Below, in pieces: positions 1 through 8,661 of a stretch of DNA of 64,000 bases (position 1 is the first letter of the stretch; the number at the start of each line of letters is the position of its first letter). The translations under genes were made by a program, and so were the position numbers. The stretch is from Amycolatopsis japonica (lineage in GTDB: Bacteria > Actinomycetota > Actinomycetes > Mycobacteriales > Pseudonocardiaceae), in contig NZ_CP008953.1 of the NCBI RefSeq assembly GCF_000732925.1, positions 62,001-126,000 on the forward strand. The letters are read 5' to 3'. A model generated the notes under the pieces. It did no database searches and had not been told where the DNA came from. It was given only the letters and a program-made list of their open reading frames with translations.

Positions 1-264
1 TGCGACGAGCCGACGACCGCGCTGGACGTCACCGTGCAGGCGCAGATCCTGGAACTGATCCTCGACGGGGTTCGGGAGCGGGAGAGCGCGCTGCTGTTCA
101 TCACGCACGACCTCGCCGTCGTGGCGTCGGTGTGCGAGCGGGTGCTGGTGATGCTGGACGGCGAGATCGTCGAAGCCGGTACCACCCGCGACGTCCTCAC
201 CGCGCCACAGCACGAGTACACGAAGAAGCTGTTGGCCGCTTCGGATCTGGAGGCGAGCCGATGA
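1..264 (+). CDS. Oligopeptide/dipeptide ABC transporter ATP-binding protein, C-terminal fragment (DppD/OppD type)
   Basis: Only the last 87 codons are in the window; the reading frame is open from base 1. The fragment begins in the Walker B/D-loop segment (DEPTTALDVTVQ), continues through the switch histidine (FITHDLAVV) and ends in the family's typical tail (TAPQHEYTKKLLAA). The protein would energise uptake of peptides or related solutes at the membrane. The next gene is a second ATPase of the same class, and its ATG overlaps this stop codon, which is the DppD-DppF arrangement. The permease and solute-binding genes are presumably upstream, outside the window. The substrate cannot be told. 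Confidence 0.93.
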   Translation, partial: CDEPTTALDVTVQAQILELILDGVRERESALLFITHDLAVVASVCERVLVMLDGEIVEAGTTRDVLTAPQHEYTKKLLAASDLEASR

Positions 265-1031
265 TGATCTCAGTGCGGGATCTCGAACGTCGGTACACCA
301 GGCGTGATGTCCACGCTTTGCGCGGAGTGTCGTTCGACGTCGAGGCCGGTCAACGCTTCGGGATCGTCGGCGAATCCGGTTCGGGAAAGTCCACTTTGGT
401 CAGATTGCTGGCCGCGCTCGACAAGCCGACGGCGGGCAGCGTCTCGTTCCAGGGCAAGCGCGTGGACACCCTGCCGGAACGCAAACTCGGCTTCCTGCGG
501 TCGGAACTGCAGATCGTCTTCCAAGATCCGATGGGTTCGCTCGATCCGCGGATGCGGGTCCGCGACATCATCTCCGAACCATTGGGCCGGAGGGATCCCG
601 CGCGGGTCTCGGAGCTGCTGAAGGCCGTCGGGCTGCCTTCGGATGCGGCGGGACGGTATCCGCACCAGTTCTCCGGCGGGCAACGTCAGCGCATCTCGAT
701 CGCGCGGGCGCTCGCGCCGAATCCGAGCGTCCTCATCGCGGACGAGCCGGTGAGCGCGCTCGACGTCTCGGTGCGCAAGCAGATCCTCGACCTGCTCGCG
801 TCGCTGGTCGAGCTGTATTCGCTGACGCTGATCTTCGTCTCGCACGATCTCGGCGTGGTGCGGCACGTCTGCGACCGGGTCGCGGTGATGCGGCGCGGGG
901 AGATCGTCGAGATCGGCGACGTCGACCAGGTCTACGACGCGCCGGAACACGAGTACACCAGGGAACTGCTGGCGGCCGCGCCGAATCTGCGGGCCGAACT
1001 GGCTCGGTTGAGGGGAGGGGACGATGGCTGA
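261..1031 (+). CDS. Oligopeptide/dipeptide ABC transporter ATP-binding protein (DppF/OppF type)
   Basis: A 256-residue ATPase. Walker A is GESGSGKS, the signature is FSGGQRQR, Walker B is VLIADEP, and the H-loop is FVSHDL. The tail APEHEYTRELLAAAP is the usual end of peptide-importer ATPases. The ATG at 261 overlaps the upstream stop (ATGATGA), so translation is probably coupled; the ATG at 264 is an alternative. It would pair with the truncated ATPase before it as a heterodimer. The downstream aldehyde dehydrogenase starts inside its last codons, so importer and catabolic enzymes appear to share one transcript. Confidence 0.92.
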   Translation: MMISVRDLERRYTRRDVHALRGVSFDVEAGQRFGIVGESGSGKSTLVRLLAALDKPTAGSVSFQGKRVDTLPERKLGFLRSELQIVFQDPMGSLDPRMRVRDIISEPLGRRDPARVSELLKAVGLPSDAAGRYPHQFSGGQRQRISIARALAPNPSVLIADEPVSALDVSVRKQILDLLASLVELYSLTLIFVSHDLGVVRHVCDRVAVMRRGEIVEIGDVDQVYDAPEHEYTRELLAAAPNLRAELARLRGGDDG

Positions 1032-2445
1032 ATACCCGGAGGGACTGCCGATCGGTGACGGTTGGGTGTCCACTGTGGACAATTTTCCGGTGAACTTCCC
1101 GTTCGACGGGAGTGAGATCGGCCGGGCACCGGTCGGGACGCCGGAGCTGGCCACGCGGGCGATCGACGAGGCGGTCGCGGTGTTCAAGCAGGTCGCGGCC
1201 CTGCCGTCGCGGACCCGGCGTTCACTTCTCAGCGACGTCGCCGCCGCTTTGGCGGCCCGGCGCTCCGACTTCGAGCAGCTTCTGGTGCTGGAGACCGGAA
1301 AACCGCTGGTCGATTGCCGCGTCGAGGTCGCCCGCACGATCGTCACCTGGCAGGCCGCCGCCGAGGAGGTCTCGCGGCTGCATGGCGAGACCGTTCCGCT
1401 CGACCTGCTGCCGTCCGGTGACGGGCTGGTCGGGTTCTGGAAACGCAAGCCGATCGGCGTGGTGGTCGGCATCGCCGGGTTCAACTATCCGCTGCTCCTG
1501 GCGTCGCACAAGATCGCGCCCGCCATCGCCGCGGGCTGCCCGGTGGTGGTGAAACCCGCGCCGCAGACGCCGCTGGCGACGTTGTGGCTCGTGCATCTGG
1601 TGCGCTCGCTGACCGACCTGCGCGAGATGGTCCAGCTGGTCACCGGCGACGCGGCCGTCGGCTCGGCGCTGGTCACGGATCGGCGGGTCGGCGCGGTGTC
1701 GTTCACCGGATCCGCGCTGGTCGGGCACCGGATCGCGCGCGACGCCGCGCCCACGAAGACGTTGCTGGAGCTGGGTTCCAACGCGGCACTGGTGGTCGCG
1801 GAGGACGCGGACCTCGACGCGGCCGCGGACGCCGTGCTGCGTGGCGGGTTCTACGCGTCCGGGCAGGCCTGCATTTCGGTGCAGCGAGTGCTGGTCGTGG
1901 ACGCCGTCGCCGAGGAATTCACCGAACGGGTGCTGGCGCGGCTCGGCGAGGTCGTCACCGGTGATCCCCGCGACGAGAAGACGCGGGTTTCGGCGCTGAT
2001 CGACCCAGGCTCGACGCGGCGCGTTCAGGAGTGGGTCGACAAAGCGACTTCGGCCGGTGCGCGGCTGGTCGGAGGCGGTGTCGACGGCACGGTGATCCGG
2101 CCGACCGTGCTGCTCGACGTGCCCGACGGCCTCGAATGCTGGGACGAGGAGATCTTCGGTCCCGTGGTCTGCATCCGCACTGTGTCCTCTGTGGACGAAG
2201 CGTTCGATGCGGTCAACGCGTCGCGCTACGGGCTGCACGCCTCGGTGTTCAGCACGTCGTTGAAGACGGCGTTCCGCGCGCTCGACGAGCTCGAAGTCGG
2301 CGGCGTGGTGGTCAACGAGGTGCCCGGGTTCCGGTCCGACACCATGCCGTACGGCGGCGTGAAGGACTCCGGGATCGGGCGGGAAGGGCCGCGGTTCGCG
2401 GTCGAAGAACTGACCGTGACGAGAATGGCGGTGCTGCGCCCGTGA
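1024..2445 (+). CDS. Aldehyde dehydrogenase family protein
   Basis: A 473-residue NAD(P)-dependent aldehyde dehydrogenase, which oxidises an aldehyde to the acid. The catalytic pair is visible: Glu249 in LLELGSNA and Cys283 in SGQACIS. The cofactor-site segment FTGSALVG lies near 227, and the C-terminal half carries the usual EEIFGPV and PYGGVKDSGIGREG blocks. The length is normal. The start ATG at 1024 overlaps the ABC ATPase gene by 8 bases, and the stop overlaps the next SDR start by 4. Its place between importer ATPases and an SDR plus an amidase suggests breakdown of an imported compound; the true substrate is unknown. Confidence 0.93.
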   Translation: MAEYPEGLPIGDGWVSTVDNFPVNFPFDGSEIGRAPVGTPELATRAIDEAVAVFKQVAALPSRTRRSLLSDVAAALAARRSDFEQLLVLETGKPLVDCRVEVARTIVTWQAAAEEVSRLHGETVPLDLLPSGDGLVGFWKRKPIGVVVGIAGFNYPLLLASHKIAPAIAAGCPVVVKPAPQTPLATLWLVHLVRSLTDLREMVQLVTGDAAVGSALVTDRRVGAVSFTGSALVGHRIARDAAPTKTLLELGSNAALVVAEDADLDAAADAVLRGGFYASGQACISVQRVLVVDAVAEEFTERVLARLGEVVTGDPRDEKTRVSALIDPGSTRRVQEWVDKATSAGARLVGGGVDGTVIRPTVLLDVPDGLECWDEEIFGPVVCIRTVSSVDEAFDAVNASRYGLHASVFSTSLKTAFRALDELEVGGVVVNEVPGFRSDTMPYGGVKDSGIGREGPRFAVEELTVTRMAVLRP

Positions 2446-3200
2446 CGTACGAAAACCTGTTCCGGCTCGACGGGAAGCGGGCCGTCGTCCTCGGCGGCGG
2501 TAGCGGGATCGGCCGCGAATCCGCGAAAGCACTGGCCGCGCACGGCGCCGAGGTGATCGTCGCGGACCGCGATGTCGCCGCGGCCAAGGAAACCGGCGTG
2601 GGCGAGGCGTACGAGGTCGACCTGCTCTCGGAGGGCGCGGCGGCGCGGGCGGCGGAGGAGCTCGGCGAGATCGACGTCGTCGTGCTGACCGCCGCGACCA
2701 ACGTGCGCAAACGGCTGCTGGAGTACACGCGCGAGGAATTCGACCGGGTGATCGCGCTGAACCTCGGCGCGACCTTCGAGGTCGTCCGCGCGTTCGGCGC
2801 CGGGATGGTCGAGCGCGGGCGGGGGAGCATCGTCGGGTTCTCGTCGATCCGCGGCACCACCGTCGAACCAGGCCAAGGCCCGTACGCGGCGACGAAAGCC
2901 GGGCTGGTGCAGCTGTTCCGCACGGCCGCGGCGGAGTTCGGCCCGGCGGGGGTGCGGGTGAACGCGATCGCGCCCGGCGTCGTCGAAACCCCGCTGACCG
3001 CGCAGATCAAGGCGAATCCGGCCTGGTACGACGCGTACGCGACCAAGGGCGCGCTCGGCCGATGGGCGCGCCCGGACGAACTCGCGGGCGCCGTCGTGTA
3101 CCTGGCGTCGGACGCGTCGTCGTTCGTCACCGGCTCCGTGCTGGCGGTGGACGGCGGCTGGACCGCGGTCGACGGCCGCTTCGAACCGCCCGCGACGTAA
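2442..3200 (+). CDS. SDR family NAD(P)-dependent oxidoreductase
   Basis: A 252-residue classical short-chain dehydrogenase/reductase. The Rossmann motif GGGSGIG is at 18-24, the catalytic serine lies in FSSIRG near 134, and YAATK (Tyr148, Lys152) completes the active site. It ends with the usual VLAVDGGW segment. The structural motif usually written NNAG is here TAATN, which is within family variation. The GTG at 2442 overlaps the preceding stop (GTGA), so the two are coupled. It probably interconverts an alcohol and a carbonyl in the same pathway as the aldehyde dehydrogenase. The substrate is not predictable. Confidence 0.92.
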   Translation: MTYENLFRLDGKRAVVLGGGSGIGRESAKALAAHGAEVIVADRDVAAAKETGVGEAYEVDLLSEGAAARAAEELGEIDVVVLTAATNVRKRLLEYTREEFDRVIALNLGATFEVVRAFGAGMVERGRGSIVGFSSIRGTTVEPGQGPYAATKAGLVQLFRTAAAEFGPAGVRVNAIAPGVVETPLTAQIKANPAWYDAYATKGALGRWARPDELAGAVVYLASDASSFVTGSVLAVDGGWTAVDGRFEPPAT

Positions 3201-3211
3201 GGAGCCCTGCC

Positions 3212-4591
3212 GTGCCGGAGTTGCCCGATCTGACCGCCGTCGAACTGGTCGCCCAGTACCGCGCTGGGACGCTGTCGCCGGTCGAGGTCACCGAAGCGGT
3301 CCTCGCCCGCGTCGAGGCGCGCGAGCCTGAACTGCACGCGCTCTACGCGTACGACCCGAGCGGAGCACGCGAAGACGCGAAGGCGTCCGAAAGCCGTTGG
3401 CACGCGGGCGAACCACTCGGCCCGATCGACGGCGTTCCGTTGACGCTCAAGGAGAACATCGCGACGCGCGGCACCCCGGTCCCGCTCGGCACGGCCGCCA
3501 CGTCGCTGACGCCCGCGCCCGAAGACGCCCCGGCGAGCGCTCGCGTGCGCGAGTCCGGTGGCGTTCTGCTGGGCAAGACGACCATGCCGGACTACGGGAT
3601 GCTGACCTCCGGGCTGTCGAGCTTCCACACCGCGTCGCGAAATCCGTGGGACACCACGCGCACGCCCGGCGGCTCCAGCGCCGGTGCGGGTTCGGCGGCC
3701 GCCGCGGGCTACGGCCCGCTGCACGTCGGCACCGACATCGGCGGCTCGATCCGGCTGCCCGCCGGCTGGTGCGGTCTGGTCGGGCTGAAGCCGAGCTTCG
3801 GCCGGGTGCCGGTGGATCCGCCGTTCCTCGGCCGCGTCGCCGGGCCGATGACGCGGACCGTGGCGGACACCGCGCTGCTGATGAGCGTTCTGTCCGGTGT
3901 GGATGGTCGCGATCACCTCTCGCTGCCGGCGTCCTCTGTGGACTGGGCTTCGCTTTCGGCCGAGGTCAAGGGCCTGCGGATCGGGCTGCACCTCGACCCC
4001 GGCGTCGGGCTTCCCGTGCTGCCGGAGACGATCGCCGCCGTCACCGAAGCCGCCCGTGTCTTCGAGGCGGCCGGTGCCGTCGTCGAGCCGGTTTCGCCGT
4101 TCTTGCGCCGGGAGATGCTCGACGGGCTCGACACCTTCTGGCGCGTCCGGGCCTGGTCGGACATGTCGGCCCTGCCCGAAGACCGCCGCGCGAAGGTGCT
4201 GCCGTACATCGCCGACTGGGCCGCCGGCGGCGCCGACGTCAGCGGTGTCGACGCCTACCGCGGCTTCGCGCAGATCGACGCCATCGCCGTCGCGACCCTG
4301 CGCGCGACCGAGCGGTTCGACGTCGTCCTGTCCCCGACCTGCCCGGTCTCGGCCCCGCCCGCCGACTGGCCCTCGCCGACCAACGACCCGCGCCGCCCGT
4401 TCGAGCACATCGCGTTCACCGTGCCGTACAACATGTCCGGCCAGCCCGCCGTCTCGATCAACTGCGGCTACACGAGCGACGACCAGCCCATCGGCCTGCA
4501 AATCAGCGGCCGCCGCTTCGCGGACCTCGACGTCCTTCGCGCCGCTGCCGCCTACGAAACCCTTCGCCCCACTCCGCGCCCCTGGCCTTAA
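3212..4591 (+). CDS. Amidase (amidase-signature family)
   Basis: A 459-residue amidase-signature hydrolase. The Ser-cis-Ser-Lys triad can be placed: Lys80 in LTLKENI, the cis-Ser in TPGGSSAGAGS (about 155) and the nucleophile in TDIGGSIR (about 179). The GTG start at 3212 sits behind TAAGGAG, a good ribosome site formed at the end of the SDR gene 11 bases earlier. It probably hydrolyses an amide taken up or formed by the upstream genes. The gene is full length, but its TAA is followed with no spacer at all by the stop of the convergent DUF4276 gene. Confidence 0.92.
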   Translation: MPELPDLTAVELVAQYRAGTLSPVEVTEAVLARVEAREPELHALYAYDPSGAREDAKASESRWHAGEPLGPIDGVPLTLKENIATRGTPVPLGTAATSLTPAPEDAPASARVRESGGVLLGKTTMPDYGMLTSGLSSFHTASRNPWDTTRTPGGSSAGAGSAAAAGYGPLHVGTDIGGSIRLPAGWCGLVGLKPSFGRVPVDPPFLGRVAGPMTRTVADTALLMSVLSGVDGRDHLSLPASSVDWASLSAEVKGLRIGLHLDPGVGLPVLPETIAAVTEAARVFEAAGAVVEPVSPFLRREMLDGLDTFWRVRAWSDMSALPEDRRAKVLPYIADWAAGGADVSGVDAYRGFAQIDAIAVATLRATERFDVVLSPTCPVSAPPADWPSPTNDPRRPFEHIAFTVPYNMSGQPAVSINCGYTSDDQPIGLQISGRRFADLDVLRAAAAYETLRPTPRPWP

Positions 4592-5266
4592 CTAGTTCAG
4601 CCGGGTATCGAGATGAGTTAGCCAGGAGTCCAAGTGGGGACACTGTGAGCGGAGTCCGTCTATGCCCAGGTCCGCTATGGCCAGCGGCCCGTCGTTCGTC
4701 TTCGAGTAGCCCTTGCAGTAGCGAGCGAGGCGTTTCGAGGGGGAGGTGTCGATGCCGTCGTTCACCAACTCAGGACCGCCCGCGCCGTGTACGTCTTTCT
4801 GGAGCCGTTCCGCAAGGCCGGTGCCCGAGAACAGCCAGCCAATCTGCTCGGCGGCGGCGAAAACCCACGTCTCCAGTTCGTGCAGGACCAGGTGGGGAAC
4901 GAACCGCGTATCGGAAATCGCCGTAGCCAAAGACTTCTCGACGTGTTCGACCCGCTCGTACGGGGAGGCTGAAGGCCTGTTCCTCATGCCGGGGCCATCA
5001 GCAGGAAAGCCGTAGTAGTCGAACAAGATGGTGAGTGTGTGGATGTCGCTGTTCCGCAGCAGAAGCCTGATCTCACGTTCCAGCTTGGCCCAGTTGCTCA
5101 CGCCGCCCTGACTGGCAGGTCCTGTGGCGGGCCTCTTGGTCGTCACGATCGACTTCGTGATCGTCCAACCTCGGTCCTGCAGATACGGTTCCAGGACGTT
5201 GTTGACCACTGTTTCCTCGGTCTGTCCTTCCAGTAGCAGGTGCAGATGTCGATAATCGGGCGTCAT
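4592..5266 (-). CDS. DUF4276 family protein, TOPRIM-like; partner of the AAA ATPase
   Basis: A 224-residue protein that I recognise as DUF4276. What is visible fits a TOPRIM-type metal site: a glutamate in the first strand (LLLEGQTEE, Glu13), an acidic pair-like turn after a hydrophobic strand (TILFDYYGFP, Asp83) and a later HELE (129-132). No membrane segment is seen. The ATG overlaps the stop of the upstream ATPase gene by 4 bases, so the two are co-translated. Such ATPase plus TOPRIM-like pairs (OLD, PARIS, AbiL-type) are known anti-phage modules; that this pair acts so is an inference. Codon usage looks less GC-biased than the neighbours. Confidence 0.85.
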   Translation of the reverse strand: MTPDYRHLHLLLEGQTEETVVNNVLEPYLQDRGWTITKSIVTTKRPATGPASQGGVSNWAKLEREIRLLLRNSDIHTLTILFDYYGFPADGPGMRNRPSASPYERVEHVEKSLATAISDTRFVPHLVLHELETWVFAAAEQIGWLFSGTGLAERLQKDVHGAGGPELVNDGIDTSPSKRLARYCKGYSKTNDGPLAIADLGIDGLRSQCPHLDSWLTHLDTRLN

Positions 5267-6384
5267 CTGCGATTGCTTTCCTCTCGGACGGGACGTCCGC
5301 CGAGCAGGTTCTTCTCCCAGAGGTCGCCAAGTGAGTAGTCGGCGAGCCAGCCTTCCAAAGTGGAGAGATCCGGACGGGTGAAGTCGGAGGCACCCGCCTT
5401 GCGCTCGACCACTATCAGGTCGCCGACCTCGAACTGATTCATGAGCGTCACGGACTGGGTGGCGATGAGCACCTGGCTTCGCCGTGACGCTTGGCGCAGT
5501 AGATCGGCGAGCTGAATGATCGCGTAGGGATGGAGTCCGAGTTCGGGTTCGTCCAGCACAACAAGGCCCGGCAGTTCTGGCTGTAGCAGAAGTGTCGCCA
5601 GACAGAGGAAGCGCAGCGTCCCGTCCGACATCTGGTTGGCGGAGAAGACGGCATCCGAGTCTTTCTGTCGCCAACGTAAGAGGATCAGATCATTCGTGTC
5701 CGGCTTCAGGAAGAAATCTCGGAAGAACGGTGCCACGAGTTGAACCGCGCCGACTATCCGGCGATAGGCGGAAAGCTCGGCGGGGTCTTTGCTTCTCTGT
5801 AGGCGGTAGAGGTAGGCGGCAAGATTGCCGGCGTCTTTCCTGAGGTTTACGTCATCCGCGGTGGGGACGAGGCGTTTGACCGGTGCGTCGGCACTGGTGT
5901 CGTGGAAGTGATAGACCTTGCAGCCCTGGAGAAGGTCGACAAAGCGGGAGGCGATCCCTTCCGGGTTCCGGCTGACCTCGTCAGGTAGCCGTGTTTCGCG
6001 ATGTCCCTTCCCGATCGACTCGGCGGAAGGTTGGCTACTCGCCGTTGGACCAGCGCGCATGATCTCTGTCTCGAAGACCAGTTCATCACGGGTAGCCGGG
6101 ACCAGAGTGGCCTCGTAGGAGCTGGATTCGGCTTGCAGCTCGAGGTGTATCCGGGATGGCGAGCCGCCGACGTTGAGCAGCGCTGAAGCCCCGCCGTTGA
6201 GCCCGACGAACAACCCCAGCTCACTCTCGACGATGCGGCCGAGCAGCTCGAGTGCGTGGACGAAGTTGCTCTTGCCCGCGCCGTTCGCGCCGATGAGCAC
6301 GTTCATCGCGCCCAGTTCGACGCGCGCCGAACGGATCGAGGTAAAACCTTCGATCTGGATCGACGTCAGCCGCTGTTGGGTCAT
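5263..6384 (-). CDS. AAA family (ABC/OLD-like) ATPase of a putative defence pair
   Basis: A 373-residue ATPase of the AAA_21/OLD-like type. Walker A is GANGAGKS (32-39), the ABC-type signature is QMSDGT (251-256), Walker B is VVLDEPELGLHP (275-286), and the switch is ATQS (308-311). The long middle insertion (about 90-240) is typical of Rad50/SMC-like cytosolic ATPases rather than transporters. The C-terminus ends WEKNLLGGRP, seen in relatives paired with DUF4276. It probably forms an oligomeric sensor or clamp that controls the DUF4276 partner. No Shine-Dalgarno precedes the ATG; a TAAGCT hexamer 6 bases upstream suggests a leaderless transcript. There is no effector domain in this protein itself. 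Confidence 0.9.
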   Translation of the reverse strand: MTQQRLTSIQIEGFTSIRSARVELGAMNVLIGANGAGKSNFVHALELLGRIVESELGLFVGLNGGASALLNVGGSPSRIHLELQAESSSYEATLVPATRDELVFETEIMRAGPTASSQPSAESIGKGHRETRLPDEVSRNPEGIASRFVDLLQGCKVYHFHDTSADAPVKRLVPTADDVNLRKDAGNLAAYLYRLQRSKDPAELSAYRRIVGAVQLVAPFFRDFFLKPDTNDLILLRWRQKDSDAVFSANQMSDGTLRFLCLATLLLQPELPGLVVLDEPELGLHPYAIIQLADLLRQASRRSQVLIATQSVTLMNQFEVGDLIVVERKAGASDFTRPDLSTLEGWLADYSLGDLWEKNLLGGRPVREESNRR

Positions 6385-6390
6385 AGGTAC

Positions 6391-6396
6391 AGCTTA
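6391..6396 (-). promoter_or_regulatory. Putative -10 hexamer of the ATPase/DUF4276 operon
   Basis: TAAGCT on the minus strand lies 6 bases before the ATG at 6384. With the absence of a ribosome site this fits a leaderless start. No clear -35 element is seen. The 237-base gap between this operon and the lyase gene upstream otherwise holds only the palindromic element at 6549-6626. Confidence 0.4.
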
Positions 6397-6548
6397 GGCA
6401 ATCGTCTGGAAAAGATGACGATTCGCCGGTTCGTGCAAGTCGCGGCAGGGCCTGCTTCGCCTACCAGCCGCGGAAAGATCAAAGCCCCGGTGACATGACC
6501 AGCAGGTCAGGGGCCATCCGGGGCTATCGTCGACCAGCTTAGCGCGAG

Positions 6549-6626
6549 CTGAAGGACGCTTTCCCCACATACGACGCGGCTAAAGGGCCCTTCGCCGCGT
6601 CTCATGCGGGTATGGCGCCCTTCAGC
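6549..6626. repeat. Palindromic intergenic element, copy 1 (terminator-like)
   Basis: Contains the 45-bp pattern shared by seven elements in this window (here 6549-6593). It overlaps a strong hairpin at 6573-6601 with arms GACGCGGC/GCCGCGTC around AAGGGCCCTT. Outer sequences GCTGAAGGACGC (6548-6559) and GCGCCCTTCAGC (6615-6626) are also nearly inverted. It follows the stop of the lyase gene at 6622 and precedes the ATPase gene, so it could terminate the lyase operon. Confidence 0.6.
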
Positions 6627-7476
6627 CGCCGATCGCCTCGGCCAGCGCCAAGATCCGCCGCGCGTTCTCCACGTGCAGGTTCTCGATCATCCGCCCGTCC
6701 ACGGTCACGACGCCCTGCCCGGCCGCCTGCGCCTCCTCGAACGCCGCGATGATCTTGCGCGACCGCGTGATCTCCTCCTCGGACGGCGCGAAGATCCGGT
6801 TGCACGGCTCAAGCTGAGCCGGGTGGATCAGCGTCTTGCCGTCGAAGCCGAACTGACGTCCCTGCACGCATTCCGCCTCGAAGCCTTCGAGGTCCTTCAC
6901 GTCGTTGTAGACGCCGTCGAGGATGGCCTTGCCGGTCGCGCGCGCGGCCAGCAGCGCGAGGGAGAGCCCGCCCAGCAGCGGCGCGCGGCCGGGGACGAAC
7001 TCGGCGTGCAGTTCCTTCGCCAGGTCGTTCGTGCCCATGACGAGCACGGTCAGCCGCTCGGACGCCGCGGCGATCTCCTCCGCGTGCAGCATCGCGACCG
7101 GGGTTTCGACCATCGCCCAGATCTTCGTGTGGTCCGGCGCGCCGCCGAGTTCCAGCGCGCGCTCGATGTTGTGCACTTCGGCGGCGGAGTTCACCTTCGG
7201 CACCACGATCGCGGCCGGGCCCGCCTGCGCGGCGGCGCGGAGGTCGGCGTCGTGCCATTCGGTGTCGAGGCCGTTGACGCGGATGGTCACCTCGCGCGAG
7301 CCGTATTCCTTCGACGAAGCCGCGGCGCAAACGCGTTCACGTGCGGCTTCCTTCGCGTCGGGCGCGACGGCGTCTTCGAGATCGAGGATGAGCCCGTCCG
7401 CGTCCAGCGTCTTGGCCTTTTCCAGCGCTCTTTCGTTCGCGCCGGGCATGTAGAGGACGGAACGCCGGGGGTTCAT
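6622..7476 (-). CDS. HpcH/HpaI aldolase / CitE-like CoA-ester lyase
   Basis: A 284-residue CitE-type lyase, a TIM-barrel enzyme that cleaves or forms C-C bonds in acyl-CoA esters such as citramalyl- or malyl-CoA. It has the N-terminal RSVLYMPGANERALEKA segment, the acidic ILDLEDAV motif (Mg2+ binding), the RVNG arginine, VPKV, MVETP, and FGFDGKTLIHPAQL near the end. The length is normal for a stand-alone CitE-like protein. It starts on the last base of the upstream lyase's stop (TGATG), so the two lyases are co-translated. The exact substrate cannot be assigned. Confidence 0.9.
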   Translation of the reverse strand: MNPRRSVLYMPGANERALEKAKTLDADGLILDLEDAVAPDAKEAARERVCAAASSKEYGSREVTIRVNGLDTEWHDADLRAAAQAGPAAIVVPKVNSAAEVHNIERALELGGAPDHTKIWAMVETPVAMLHAEEIAAASERLTVLVMGTNDLAKELHAEFVPGRAPLLGGLSLALLAARATGKAILDGVYNDVKDLEGFEAECVQGRQFGFDGKTLIHPAQLEPCNRIFAPSEEEITRSRKIIAAFEEAQAAGQGVVTVDGRMIENLHVENARRILALAEAIGG

Positions 7477-8543
7477 CAGGAAGCCTCCTTCGTGGCCGCG
7501 TCGTACGCGGCGGCGAGTTCAGGATCGTCGGCGGCGAGGGCGTCCGCGAGTTCGGCGACCACCCGGCACTGCTTCACCGAGGCGTCGTCCTGCATCTTGC
7601 CGTCGATCATCACCGCACCGGTGCCATCACCCATCTCGGCGATCACACGCCGCGCCCAGGCAACGTCCTCGGGCGAAGGCGAGAACACCTTCTTGGCGAT
7701 GTCGATCTGCACCGGGTGCAGGCTCCAGGCGCCCACACAGCCGAGCAGGAACGCGTTGCGGAACTGGTCCTCACAGGCCACGACGTCGCGGATGTCGCCG
7801 AACGGCCCGTAGTACGGCAGGATCCCGTTCGCCGCGCAGGCGTCGACCATCCGCGCGACGGTGTAGTGCCACAGATCCTGCTGATACGTCGTGCGTCCCT
7901 CGTTCAGGTCCTCGCCGGTCGGGTCGGTGCGCACGAGGTAACCGGGGTGCCCGCCACCCACCCGGGTGGTCTTCATCCGGCGGCTCGCGGCGAGGTCGGC
8001 CGGGCCGAGCGAGATGCCCTGCATCCGGGGGCTCGCGCCGGCGATCTCCTCGACGTTCGCGACGCCGCTGGCGGTCTCCAGGATCGCGTGCACCAGCAGC
8101 GGTTTCGTCAGCCCGGCCCGCGCTTCGAGCTGCGCCAGCAGCCGGTCGACGTAGTGGATGTCCTGCGCGCCTTCGACCTTCGGCACCATGATCACGTCGA
8201 GTTTGTCGCCGATCTCGGTGACCAGCGTGATCAGGTCGTCGAGCACCCACGGCGAGTCGAGGCTGTTGACGCGCGTCCACAGCTGCGTCTTGCCGAAGTC
8301 GGTCGACTTCGCGATGGCGACGAGCCCGTTCCGCGCGGCCTCCTTGCGGTCGGCGCGCACGGCGTCTTCGAGGTTGCCGAGCAGGACGTCGACCTTCTTG
8401 GCGATGTCCGGGACCTTGGCGGCCATCTTCTCGTTGCTGGGATCGAAGAAGTGGATCATCCGCGAAGGAGGTACGGGGATCTGGCGGAGCGGTTCCGGCG
8501 CCCCCACCGCGAGCGGGGCGAAGAAATCCTTCGGCGAACGCAT
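7476..8543 (-). CDS. HpcH/HpaI aldolase/citrate lyase family protein (malyl-CoA/methylmalyl-CoA lyase-like)
   Basis: A 355-residue member of the same fold as the next gene but of the longer malyl-CoA-lyase type. Family blocks are [10 protein letters not shown] near the start, LGNLEDAV (metal-binding acids), [26 protein letters not shown], and [16 protein letters not shown] near the C-terminus. The ATG at 8543 follows GGAGGAAC, a clear ribosome site. It is the first gene of a two-lyase operon, read divergently from the kinase gene at 8662. The pair may act on 3-hydroxy-dicarboxylyl-CoA intermediates, perhaps from branched-chain or C5-acid catabolism; that is inference. Confidence 0.88.
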   Translation of the reverse strand: MRSPKDFFAPLAVGAPEPLRQIPVPPSRMIHFFDPSNEKMAAKVPDIAKKVDVLLGNLEDAVRADRKEAARNGLVAIAKSTDFGKTQLWTRVNSLDSPWVLDDLITLVTEIGDKLDVIMVPKVEGAQDIHYVDRLLAQLEARAGLTKPLLVHAILETASGVANVEEIAGASPRMQGISLGPADLAASRRMKTTRVGGGHPGYLVRTDPTGEDLNEGRTTYQQDLWHYTVARMVDACAANGILPYYGPFGDIRDVVACEDQFRNAFLLGCVGAWSLHPVQIDIAKKVFSPSPEDVAWARRVIAEMGDGTGAVMIDGKMQDDASVKQCRVVAELADALAADDPELAAAYDAATKEAS

Positions 8544-8661
8544 CGTTCCTCCATCGCTACGGGCTAAGTGACCGACGGGTAACCCTAAACCCGGAAGGCG
8601 GGGAACCGCTGCGGCGCAGCTCACCTCCAAGGGGACACGATCGGGAATCGCGGAGGAATCT

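Noticed and set aside
2312..4501. Long antisense reading frame opposite the SDR and amidase genes
   Set aside because: A frequent artefact of GC-rich third positions; no motif, and both genes on the other strand are clear.
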